From DASYML01 sp034665545 (GTDB taxonomy: Bacteria > Acidobacteriota > Blastocatellia > Pyrinomonadales > Pyrinomonadaceae): a stretch of 12,269 bases of DNA. This document shows, in pieces, positions 6,222 through 12,269 of the stretch. Where the stretch lies: assembly GCA_034665545.1 (NCBI GenBank), contig JAXDFO010000147.1, positions 1 through 12,269 on the forward strand, in the 5' to 3' direction. The notes beneath the pieces are model-generated. The model worked only from the letters and a program-made list of their open reading frames with translations, ran no database searches and was not told the DNA's origin. Positions within the stretch are counted from its first letter, which is position 1. Each line of letters begins with the position of its first letter. The translations under genes and the position numbers were made by a program.

Positions 6222-7225
6222 AAAAGAAGTCTCTGACCGGCATCAAGCCGACCGGCACGCCGCACATAGGCAATTACCTGGGCGCGATTAAGCCCGCCAT
6301 CGAATTGGCCCAGGAATACCAGGCGCTCTATTTTATAGCCGATTACCATGCCTTGACGACCGTCAGGGAAGGCAAGCGGCTCAACGAACTGACACATGAG
6401 GTGGCCTGTACTTGGCTCGCGCTCGGCCTCGACCCGGCGAAAGTCGTCTTCTACAGGCAGTCAGACGTGCCGGAGTTGTTCGAGTTCACATGGGTTCTCG
6501 CCTGCTTCACTCCGAAGGGCATGCTCAACCGCGCACACGCCTACAAGGCTGCGGTGGACAAAAACATAGAGAGCGGCAAGCCTGCCGATGATGGCATCAA
6601 CGCGGGCCTCTTCAATTATCCGGTCCTGATGGCGGCGGACATACTGCTCTTCGGCAGCCACTTGGTCCCCGTCGGACTGGACCAGAAACAGCACATAGAG
6701 ATGACGCGCGATATGGCCGAAAACTTTAATAAAACTTACGGCGACATCCTCGTCGTGCCCGAAGGTTTGATTAACGAAGAGATGATGACCATGCCGGGCC
6801 TGGACGGTCGCAAGATGAGCAAGAATTACGATAATACGATAGGGATTTTTCTGCCCTCGAATCAACTGCGCAAGCGCGTCATGCGTATCGTCACCGATTC
6901 CAAAACGCCGGATGAACCGAAAGACCCGGACCAGGATAACGTCTTCGCCATCTATCGTTACCTTGCCGCAAAGGCTGAGGTGGAAGAGATGCGCCGTCGT
7001 TATCAAGCGGGCGGGCTGGCCTATAGCGAGGCCAAGCAACAGCTATTTGAACTGCTCGACCGGACCTTCAGTGAAGCGAGACAGAAATATAACGCCCTCA
7101 TAGAAGATAGAGCCTATGTTGACCGCGTGCTCGCCGAGGGAGCCTTGAAGGCGCGCGCCATCGGCGGCGAGATGTTGAGAAAAGTGAGGAAGGCGGTCGG
7201 CGTCGGAGAGATGCTGAAGCGTTGA
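6218..7225 (+). CDS. trpS: Tryptophanyl-tRNA synthetase
   Basis: The product is 335 residues, the normal length for bacterial TrpRS (about 330). It is a class I synthetase that charges tRNA-Trp in the cytoplasm. The N-terminus holds TGIKPTGTPHIGNYLGA (residues 7-23) with PHIGN as the HIGH-type motif. The family stretch YFIADYHALT, the segment VLMAADILLFGSHLVPVGLDQKQHIEMTRDMA region (given here as two adjoining parts, VLMAADILLF and VPVGLDQKQH) and GRKMSKNYDNT (197-207) follow. The signature loop reads KMSKN rather than KMSKS: the last Ser is Asn (N203), while both lysines are kept. ATG 6218 is chosen because the conserved N-terminus begins within five residues. It has its own promoter and is divergent from the kinase gene. 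Its 3' end faces egtB with only 7 nt between the stops. No T-box or Trp-rich leader is visible. Confidence 0.95.
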   Translation: MKKKSLTGIKPTGTPHIGNYLGAIKPAIELAQEYQALYFIADYHALTTVREGKRLNELTHEVACTWLALGLDPAKVVFYRQSDVPELFEFTWVLACFTPKGMLNRAHAYKAAVDKNIESGKPADDGINAGLFNYPVLMAADILLFGSHLVPVGLDQKQHIEMTRDMAENFNKTYGDILVVPEGLINEEMMTMPGLDGRKMSKNYDNTIGIFLPSNQLRKRVMRIVTDSKTPDEPKDPDQDNVFAIYRYLAAKAEVEEMRRRYQAGGLAYSEAKQQLFELLDRTFSEARQKYNALIEDRAYVDRVLAEGALKARAIGGEMLRKVRKAVGVGEMLKR

Positions 7226-7232
7226 GTTGTCA

Positions 7233-8549
7233 TCAATCGCTCGCGCAGCGAATGCCAGCGAAGGCTATGCGAAAGTGCCTGCGAAAGAAGTTGCGGAAAG
7301 AAGTTCGCAACACGTTGACGCCCGTCGCCCACGACCCGCCTTTCAGGACGCGGTGATCGCCGTCAAACCAGACCTCTGAATATTCCGGATAGGGAAACGG
7401 CTCGAATCCCTCATAACCCTCGAACGGGTCGCTCGTCCATTCCCACACGTTGCCCGTCATAGCCAGACAGCCATAATGAGACGCGCCCGCAGGGAAACTT
7501 CCGACGGGCGTCGTGTCCCAGAAATGATTGCCGAAGTTCGCGTTAATTGGACCAGGATTTTCATCGCCCCAGGCGAAACGTCGCTTGCGATTCAACCGGG
7601 CATCCCAGGATGCTGCCTTCTCCCACTCGGCCTCTGTCGGCAGTCGCTTGTTGACGAACTTTGCGTAGGCTTCCGCTTCGTGCCAGCTAACGCCGGTCAC
7701 TGGATGCGCGGGCCGCATCGGACTCTCTTCAAACATCGTGCGCACTAACCATTGATCGTCAACGCGCCGCCAGTAAAGCGGGCTGGTCCAATTTTCCTTG
7801 CTGCGCCAGGTCCAGCCCTCTTCGCTCCACAACTCGCGCCGCTCGTACCCGCCCCCCGCTATAAAATGCGCGTACTCTTCATTCGTCGTCAGGAGACGGT
7901 CAATCTTGAACGCGGGCAGAAAAACATTGTGGGCCGGTAATTCGTTATCGTAAGCGAAGGACTTCCAATTGGAACCCATCTCAAAAAATCCGGCGGGCAC
8001 TTCGACCAACTCGCCCGTCGTCGCCGCGTTCGGAGCGATAGCGGAATTGTCAACTTCGATTAAAGAACCGCTTGGCTTTGATTTCTTCGCGGGGTCTATC
8101 ATCTGTTGCAGATAAGCGAGCGTCTCCTGATGCTGGCGTTCATGTTCGAGCACCAGATGAAAAATATAACCGTCGCGGAGGAGCGGGTCCGAATCATCGA
8201 AGTTGAATTGTTCGAGGCAGCGCAACGCGCCCTCGCGCACGCGCGCCAGATAGCTCTCCATCTCGCGCCGCGAAGGCAGGTCTTTGGATTCCTCCCTGGG
8301 CGTCTTGAGAGGGTCGAAGATGCGTTCGTATCTTTCATCAGGCGAAGGTTCGCCAGCGATGCGTTGGAGCAGCCAGTAAGCCTCGAAGACGCCTATGTGC
8401 GCCAGATGCCAGATGACCGGGCGAAAGCCTCCGCCCGGACTGAGGTGCAAGTCCGCTTCATCGCGCACGAGGTCGAAAATTCGCAACGTGTCCGCGCGCG
8501 CCTCCGACATCAAGGCCGCCATCGCCGTCGCCCGTTCATTCATCGTCAT
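7233..8549 (-). CDS. egtB: Ergothioneine biosynthesis sulfoxide synthase EgtB
   Basis: The product is 438 residues from ATG 8549. The frame is open further upstream (to 8702), but that would pass the predicted promoter; GTG 8567 (six residues longer, GGAGAG 10 nt upstream) is the main alternative. EgtB is a non-haem iron enzyme that uses O2 to form a C-S bond between trimethylhistidine (hercynine) and a thiol, either gamma-glutamylcysteine or cysteine. The N-terminal DinB-like domain (about 1-150) holds the iron ligands as WHLAH (H51) and LEHERQHQETL (H136, H140), matching the known three-His pattern. The C-terminal FGE-sulfatase domain (about 180-438) shows VPAGFFEMGS, GVSWHEAEAYAKFV, KRLPTEAEWE, NVWEWT (367-372), LKGGSW and AGIRCA. 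It diverges from egtD, the previous pathway step, from a shared intergenic region. The thiol donor cannot be decided from sequence alone. Confidence 0.93.
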   Translation of the reverse strand: MTMNERATAMAALMSEARADTLRIFDLVRDEADLHLSPGGGFRPVIWHLAHIGVFEAYWLLQRIAGEPSPDERYERIFDPLKTPREESKDLPSRREMESYLARVREGALRCLEQFNFDDSDPLLRDGYIFHLVLEHERQHQETLAYLQQMIDPAKKSKPSGSLIEVDNSAIAPNAATTGELVEVPAGFFEMGSNWKSFAYDNELPAHNVFLPAFKIDRLLTTNEEYAHFIAGGGYERRELWSEEGWTWRSKENWTSPLYWRRVDDQWLVRTMFEESPMRPAHPVTGVSWHEAEAYAKFVNKRLPTEAEWEKAASWDARLNRKRRFAWGDENPGPINANFGNHFWDTTPVGSFPAGASHYGCLAMTGNVWEWTSDPFEGYEGFEPFPYPEYSEVWFDGDHRVLKGGSWATGVNVLRTSFRNFFRRHFRIAFAGIRCASD

Positions 8550-8605
8550 CTGCTGTTGTTGTTCCACGCGCCAGGGTCTCTCCGTAGTGACATGAATTTC
8601 ATCAT
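8546..8605 (-). other. Possible 19-residue leader frame overlapping the egtB start
   Basis: ATG 8605 opens MMKFMSLRRDPGAWNNNSR; its TGA (8548-8546) overlaps the egtB ATG (8549) as ATGA. egtB lacks a close Shine-Dalgarno at this ATG, so coupled translation could explain initiation. It may equally be chance, or egtB may start at GTG 8567 instead. Confidence 0.25.
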
Positions 8606-8628
8606 TCGTAACATAAACCACACGCCAT
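8602..8628 (-). other. Possible 8-residue, two-cysteine leader frame upstream of egtB
   Basis: ATG 8628 opens MACGLCYE and its TGA (8604-8602) overlaps the next ATG (8605) as ATGA. Two of eight codons are Cys, which is notable ahead of a gene whose enzyme consumes a cysteine thiol. The ATG lies across the loop of the dyad at 8619-8634. No ribosome binding site precedes it. Confidence 0.25.
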
Positions 8629-8634
8629 CGTGTG
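8619..8634. promoter_or_regulatory. Perfect 6-bp dyad next to the egtD -35 element
   Basis: CACACG (8619-8624), CCAT loop, CGTGTG (8629-8634). It directly abuts the -35 TTGATA of the egtD-direction promoter and would lie about 17-32 nt into an egtB transcript. It could be a repressor site for egtD or an RNA hairpin in the egtB leader. Confidence 0.4.
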
Positions 8635-8662
8635 TTGATAATGAAACGCTTTGAGCTATTAT
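8635..8662 (+). promoter_or_regulatory. Promoter toward egtD
   Basis: TTGATA (8635-8640) and TATTAT (8657-8662) are separated by 16 nt; each differs from consensus at one base. The predicted start is near 8669, leaving a leader of about 95 nt before egtD. The -10 overlaps the minus-strand -10 of egtB. Confidence 0.55.
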
Positions 8663-8666
8663 AGCA
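8658..8666 (-). promoter_or_regulatory. Extended -10 promoter toward egtB
   Basis: On the minus strand this reads TGCTATAAT: a perfect TATAAT preceded by the TGn extension. No good -35 is seen at 16-18 nt, which the extended -10 may compensate. Predicted start is near 8651, about 100 nt before egtB. It uses the same bases as the egtD -10. Confidence 0.5.
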
Positions 8667-8750
8667 GCGTTCGCCGGACGAGCGCGGGGAATAGTCCATC
8701 AAGCGGGTTTTGAGAATTCTTCGTCGCCAAGCAGACGTAAAGGTCCAATT

Positions 8751-8756
8751 AAGGAG
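8751..8756 (+). promoter_or_regulatory. Ribosome binding site that selects a TTG start for egtD
   Basis: AAGGAG lies 8 nt before TTG 8765. The first in-frame ATG (8786) is 29 nt away from this site and has only AGAGG at a too-short 2-nt spacing. This is the strongest Shine-Dalgarno in the window and favours the TTG. Confidence 0.6.
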
Positions 8757-8764
8757 AACGAAGG

Positions 8765-9802
8765 TTGCAGCCCGCCGCAGAGGATATGCACAGCCCGCGT
8801 CTCAGCATACACCGCCTGAGCCGCACGGAGACGGACGCCGACGGCGAGTTCGCCAGCGACGTGCGCCGTGGACTTTCCGCCGCGCGCAAACATCTCCCGC
8901 CGAAATATTTTTACGACCAACTCGGCTCGCAACTCTTCGATGCCATCTGCCTGCTGCCCGAATATTACCTGACGCGCGCGGAGGACGAGATACTCGCGCG
9001 CCACGCCTCCGAGATGGTTGCAGCAATCGGCGGCGAGCGCATCACGCTGCTCGAACTAGGGAGCGGCAGCGCGGTCAAGACTCGTCTCATCATCGAAGCT
9101 CTCTTGAAGCGACAAGCTGACCTGCTCTATATCCCCGTGGATATTTCCGCCTCCGCTCTGGAGACGAGCGCGCGCGTGCTGCTCCAATCATTTCCCACGC
9201 TGCGCATCGCGGCCTACGCCAGCGACTATGACGGCGCGCTCGCGCGCGTGCGCGAAAGCGTAGAAGAGGGCGACCGCCTGCTCGCACTTTTTCTCGGCTC
9301 CAACATCGGCAACTTCGAGCGCGACGAAGCGCAGCGTTTCCTGCGCGACCTGAGAAAGAGAGTCTTGCGCGCGAATGATGCGCTCCTGCTCGGCGCGGAT
9401 TTGAAGAAGGACGCGCGCGCGCTCGAAGCCGCCTATGATGATGCGCTCGGCGTCACCGCCGCCTTTAACCTGAACGTCCTCGCGCGCATCAATAGAGAGT
9501 TCGACGCGGACTTTGACCTGCGCGCTTTCAAGCACGTCGCGTTCTATCATGAAGCGCAGGGACGCATCGAAATCTACATCGAGAGCCGTCGCGCGCAACT
9601 GGTCCAGATTCGCGCTCTGAAGATGAGCGTCGCCTTCAAGGAGGGCGAGCGCACTCACACGGAGAACTCACACAAGTATTCGGTCGCGGAACTCTCGAAC
9701 ATCGCCTCGCTCGCAAATTTCAAATGCGCACACACCTGGCTGGATGAAGCGGGGCGGTTCAGCAGCAATCTTTTCATCGCCACGGATGCCGAAGGAAGTT
9801 AA
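8765..9802 (+). CDS. egtD: L-histidine N-alpha-methyltransferase EgtD
   Basis: The product is 345 residues from TTG 8765, chosen for its AAGGAG site; from ATG 8786 it would be 338. EgtD transfers three methyl groups from SAM to the alpha-amino group of histidine, giving hercynine, the first step of ergothioneine synthesis in the cytoplasm. Family motifs in order: KYFYDQLGSQLFDAI (47-61), PEYYLTRAE (65-73), the SAM loop LLELGSGSAVKT (95-106), IPVDIS (123-128), LFLGSNIGNF (175-184, substrate Asn region), LLGADLKKD (208-216), YDDALGVTAAFNLN (224-237) and HTENSHKYS (298-306). E300 and S302 in the last motif correspond to the histidine-contacting Glu/Ser of mycobacterial EgtD. It diverges from egtB and is followed after 69 nt by the glutamate-cysteine ligase, with no terminator between, so the two are probably cotranscribed. 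Confidence 0.95.
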   Translation: MQPAAEDMHSPRLSIHRLSRTETDADGEFASDVRRGLSAARKHLPPKYFYDQLGSQLFDAICLLPEYYLTRAEDEILARHASEMVAAIGGERITLLELGSGSAVKTRLIIEALLKRQADLLYIPVDISASALETSARVLLQSFPTLRIAAYASDYDGALARVRESVEEGDRLLALFLGSNIGNFERDEAQRFLRDLRKRVLRANDALLLGADLKKDARALEAAYDDALGVTAAFNLNVLARINREFDADFDLRAFKHVAFYHEAQGRIEIYIESRRAQLVQIRALKMSVAFKEGERTHTENSHKYSVAELSNIASLANFKCAHTWLDEAGRFSSNLFIATDAEGS

Positions 9803-9871
9803 AGCCGCGACCCTGTTTCTTTCAAACGAGGGCGCGTCTTTACTGGCCCATTAAACTACAGGCTGAATCTC

Positions 9872-11314
9872 ATGTCCTCAGACAACGCGAACAAAACAGA
9901 GACGCCCTGCGCGGAAAATAAAATGGCTGCGCTTGATGTTGAAGAGAACCGGCAACGGCAGGGCGGGCGTGAAGTCTTTCCGCTTTTAACCGACGCCGTG
10001 TCGAAATCCTCCACGCAATTATTCGCGGAGAATTTGCGGCGCGGCGCGAAGCCCTATGCGGAATGGAAGTGCGGAGTCGAGTTTGAATTGTTCGGCTACG
10101 ACCTGGCGCGTGACCACGCTCGGCTAGACCCCGCGCAGGTCCAGAGAGTGCTCGCGGGCTTTGCCCCTTCATCAAGCGACCTTGTTTACGAGGGCGGCGT
10201 CCTCGTCGAAGTCAACGCCGGGCAGATGAATCGCCTGACGCTCGAACCCGGCGGGCAGATAGAATTTTCCGGCGCGCCTCAGCGCAGCCTCAGCGATGTC
10301 GAGCGCGAAGTCAAACGCTACCTCTCGCGCCTGCGAGAGATTGCGTCGGGCGAATGTCTCTCCTTTCTCGCCGTCGGGTTCGACCCGCTCTGGACCATCG
10401 AAGAGCAAAGCTGGTTTCCGAAGTTGCGTTACGAAGTAATGCGTCCCTACCTGGCCCAGCGTGGGCCAAGAGCCTGGGACATGATGTGCCGCACCTGCGC
10501 CGTCCAGGCGAATCTGGATTATGGTTCGGAGGAAGACCTCGCCAAAAAATTTCTGGTCGGCAATCGCCTCGCGCCCGTCGTGACGGCCATCTTCGCCAAC
10601 TCGCCTTTCGAGAACGGACGCCCCAACGGTTACAAGTCAACGCGCGCGGCGGCCTGGCTGGCGACAGATGATGAGCGGACGGGCATCTCAACGCCCGCGC
10701 TCAAAGATGAATTCACGCCCGCTTCCTTCGTCGCTTACGCGCTCGACGTGCCGATGATCTTCGTGCAGCGAGACGGGCTTTATCTTGACGCTCTGGCGGG
10801 CGTCAAGTTCGGGGATTTTCTGGAAGCGGGATGCGGCGAGATTCAGCCGCTCTTCGGAGACTGGGCCGACCACCTGACGACTCTCTTCACGGACGCGCGC
10901 CTCAAACAGCACATAGAAATGCGCAGCGCGGATTGCGTCAACCTGAAGATGGCGCTCGCCCTGCAAGCCTTCTGGAAGGGTTTGATGTACGATGCTGCCG
11001 CGCTCGATGAAGCCTTCGCGCTCGCGCCCCGTCTGAGTCGCGCGGACGCGCTCGGCTTGCGAGGGGCGGTCGCGCGCAACGCGCTGGCCGCGCAACATGC
11101 CGGAGTTGATGTGTTGAGCATGGCTAAAGAATCCATCAGGCTCGCGGTCGCGGGGTTGGAGCGAATCGCGCCGGGCGAAGTCAAGTATCTTGAGATACTG
11201 GTTGAGCAGGTCTTGCAAGATGAAGTCTCTCCGGCGGACATCCTGCTCAACAACTGGCACGGCTCCTGGCATGGCTCTATGAAACGAGTCGTGGAATATC
11301 TGCGCATCGCCTGA
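9872..11314 (+). CDS. egtA: Glutamate-cysteine ligase, GCS2/plant type (EgtA-like)
   Basis: The product is 480 residues. It forms gamma-glutamylcysteine from Glu, Cys and ATP. Recognisable blocks are CGVEFELFGYD (67-77), LTLEPGGQIEFSGAP (122-136), SWFPKLRYEVMRPYL (180-194), MMCRTCAVQANLDYG (204-218), NRLAPVVTAIFANSPF (231-246) and HIEMRSAD (347-354), all typical of the GCS2 family that includes plant GSH1 and mycobacterial EgtA. The first 45 residues are variable and hydrophilic; ATG 9923 (residue 18) is a possible later start, and neither has a convincing ribosome binding site. Downstream of egtD it most likely supplies gamma-glutamylcysteine for EgtB, as in mycobacteria. If this EgtB takes free cysteine, as one characterised acidobacterial enzyme does, the ligase would instead feed glutathione or a related thiol. 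No glutathione synthetase is in the window. The ABC ATPase gene follows after 15 nt. Confidence 0.87.
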   Translation: MSSDNANKTETPCAENKMAALDVEENRQRQGGREVFPLLTDAVSKSSTQLFAENLRRGAKPYAEWKCGVEFELFGYDLARDHARLDPAQVQRVLAGFAPSSSDLVYEGGVLVEVNAGQMNRLTLEPGGQIEFSGAPQRSLSDVEREVKRYLSRLREIASGECLSFLAVGFDPLWTIEEQSWFPKLRYEVMRPYLAQRGPRAWDMMCRTCAVQANLDYGSEEDLAKKFLVGNRLAPVVTAIFANSPFENGRPNGYKSTRAAAWLATDDERTGISTPALKDEFTPASFVAYALDVPMIFVQRDGLYLDALAGVKFGDFLEAGCGEIQPLFGDWADHLTTLFTDARLKQHIEMRSADCVNLKMALALQAFWKGLMYDAAALDEAFALAPRLSRADALGLRGAVARNALAAQHAGVDVLSMAKESIRLAVAGLERIAPGEVKYLEILVEQVLQDEVSPADILLNNWHGSWHGSMKRVVEYLRIA

Positions 11315-11329
11315 GCCTTCGTCATCATC

Positions 11330-12133
11330 ATGGACCAAAAAAGAGTTGAGCCTTCGACGGACGATCCGCTCGTCGAATTTCGCCACGTCACATACAGCGT
11401 GCCGCCGTCGGCGTCGGCGATTCTTGATGATCTCAATCTAGCTATACGGCGCGGCGAGACGTTGGTCCTGTTAGGCGAATCGGGCTGCGGCAAGACGACG
11501 ACGTTGAGGCTCATCAACCGTCTCTTGCTGCCGACGCGTGGCGAAGTCCTCGTTGAAGGCGTGCCGACGCACGAGTGGGATCCGATTCGTCTGCGCCGGA
11601 CCACCGGTTACGTTATACAGGACGCGGGATTGTTTCCACACTTCACGGTCGAGCGTAACGTCTCGCTCGTGCCCGCGCTGGAAAATTGGCCCAAGGAGCG
11701 CACGCGCGAGCGAGCGCGGGAGATGCTCAACCTCGTCGGCCTCAAGCCCGAATCCTTCGCGCATCGTTACCCGCATGAGCTTTCGGGCGGGCAACGCCAG
11801 AGAGTCGGCGTCGCGCGTGCGCTCGCCGCAGACCCGCCGCTGCTTCTGCTTGACGAACCCTTCGGCGCGCTGGACCCTTTGACGCGGGCCTCGCTTCAGA
11901 AAGAGTTCAGGGAGTTGCAGGAGCGGTTGGGCAAGACGGCGGTCTTCGTCACGCATGACGTGCGCGAAGCTCTGCTCGTAGGCTCGCGCATAGGGCTGAT
12001 GCACGCGGGGCGGCTCGTCCTGCTCGACACGCCCGACGCTTTCCTGCGCTCTGATGAAGAGCACGCGCGTGCCTATACGGAGACGCTAAGGCTCGGCGTG
12101 GAGACACTCAACGCGCTTGAGAGGAAAGCATAA
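11330..12133 (+). CDS. ABC transporter ATPase, OpuCA/ProV type, candidate EgtV
   Basis: The product is 267 residues with a complete nucleotide-binding domain: Walker A GESGCGKTT (Glu where Pro is usual), Q-loop GYVIQDAGLFPHFTVERNV, signature LSGGQRQRVGVARALA, Walker B LLLLDEPFGALDP and H-loop VFVTHD. The VIQDAGLFPH..VE.NV segment and the GRLVLLDTPDAFL end are characteristic of the glycine betaine/choline/carnitine importer ATPases. It lacks the C-terminal CBS pair that gives osmotic control in OpuCA/ProV, which makes an osmoregulated betaine importer less likely. It lies 15 nt after the egtA-like gene without a visible ribosome binding site, so it probably belongs to the egtD-egtA operon. The bacterial ergothioneine transporter EgtUV belongs to this family, so EgtV is a reasonable inference; an ordinary osmolyte transporter is the alternative. 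Confidence 0.9.
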   Translation: MDQKRVEPSTDDPLVEFRHVTYSVPPSASAILDDLNLAIRRGETLVLLGESGCGKTTTLRLINRLLLPTRGEVLVEGVPTHEWDPIRLRRTTGYVIQDAGLFPHFTVERNVSLVPALENWPKERTRERAREMLNLVGLKPESFAHRYPHELSGGQRQRVGVARALAADPPLLLLDEPFGALDPLTRASLQKEFRELQERLGKTAVFVTHDVREALLVGSRIGLMHAGRLVLLDTPDAFLRSDEEHARAYTETLRLGVETLNALERKA

Positions 12134-12153
12134 ATTCGTTCTCAATTAATTCG

Positions 12154-12269
12154 ATGAACGCTGCGATTCAATTTATCACGAGCCACTGGCGGGAGATTGT
12201 GGGGTTGACGATGGAGCATCTAGTGCTCGTCGTTATCTCAACGAGCGTCGCAGTGTTGTTGGGCCTTCC
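12154..12269 (+). CDS. ABC permease, N-terminal 38 residues (candidate EgtU/OpuCB-type)
   Basis: ATG 12154 opens a frame that runs off the window. It begins MNAAIQFITSHWREIVGL, then enters a hydrophobic segment HLVLVVISTSVAVLLGL, ending at GLP. A short amphipathic start, then a membrane helix with T.EHL.LV..S...A...G.P is what OpuCB/ProW-type permeases look like. It is 20 nt behind the ATPase gene. Whether a solute-binding domain is fused at the C-terminus, as in EgtU, cannot be seen because the gene is cut. Confidence 0.72.
   Translation, partial: MNAAIQFITSHWREIVGLTMEHLVLVVISTSVAVLLGL

Noticed and set aside
7237..7251. TCGCT-AGCGA 5-bp stem at the trpS/egtB junction as a bidirectional terminator
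   Set aside because: The stem is short, lies within the egtB coding region, and has no adjoining T-run.
8549..8702. N-terminal extension of EgtB by 51 residues up to 8702
   Set aside because: The extension has no family similarity, and its start lies upstream of the predicted egtB promoter and over the egtD leader; a start at 8549 (or 8567) places the His ligand at residue 51, as in characterised EgtB.
8710..9120. Arg-rich + strand frame over the start of egtD
   Set aside because: It is a frame-shifted shadow of egtD with no family features.
10688..11604. Long minus-strand frames over the egtA-like gene and the ATPase gene
   Set aside because: They are antisense to clear domain-bearing genes, with Arg/Ser-rich low-similarity translations; coding-bias shadows.
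1..12269. Defence system, mobile element, CRISPR array, tRNA or rRNA
   Set aside because: I looked for transposase, nuclease, toxin-antitoxin and repeat-spacer patterns and saw none; all the well-supported genes are of housekeeping, signalling or thiol-metabolism families.

Overview
The window is a gene-dense, GC-rich bacterial chromosome segment with ten genes plus two cut by the window edges. All are metabolic, translational or signalling genes. I see no rRNA, tRNA, CRISPR array, insertion sequence, phage gene or plasmid gene. The gene set fits a Gram-negative soil-type bacterium: a eukaryotic-type Ser/Thr kinase with a membrane tail, an archaeal-like AsnRS C-terminus, a zinc-ribbon AIM24 protein, ergothioneine genes and weak Shine-Dalgarno sites. 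Acidobacteriota (Blastocatellia-like) is my best guess, but this is inference from gene content and not a phylogenetic result.

Left part (1-4006, + strand): a tight run of the asnS 3' end, a LOG-like Rossmann protein, a zinc-ribbon/AIM24 protein, arginase and D-Ala-D-Ala ligase. Gaps are 17, -4, 28 and 14 nt, so this is probably one operon whose promoter lies outside the window. It mixes translation, amino-acid and cell-wall functions.

Middle part (4013-7225): a minus-strand Ser/Thr protein kinase faces ddl across 6 nt. It has a Ser/Ala/Thr-rich insertion of roughly 100 residues between DFG and the GT...SPE motif, and a multi-pass membrane domain at the C-terminus. The 210-nt region between the kinase and the divergent trpS holds a good trpS promoter, a perfect hairpin and a repeated element that includes the kinase Shine-Dalgarno. 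trpS then converges on egtB across 7 nt.

Right part (7233-12269): an ergothioneine locus. egtB (sulfoxide synthase, minus strand) diverges from egtD (histidine trimethyltransferase), a GCS2-type glutamate-cysteine ligase (egtA-like), an OpuCA/ProV-type ABC ATPase and the start of its permease. The egtB/egtD intergenic region has what looks like one palindromic -10 element serving both directions, and the egtB leader carries two tiny ATGA-overlapped reading frames. The transporter next to the biosynthetic genes is the most interesting feature: it resembles the family now known to include the ergothioneine transporter EgtUV (often annotated as proV/proWX), so the locus may combine synthesis and transport of ergothioneine. 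egtC and egtE are not present in the window.
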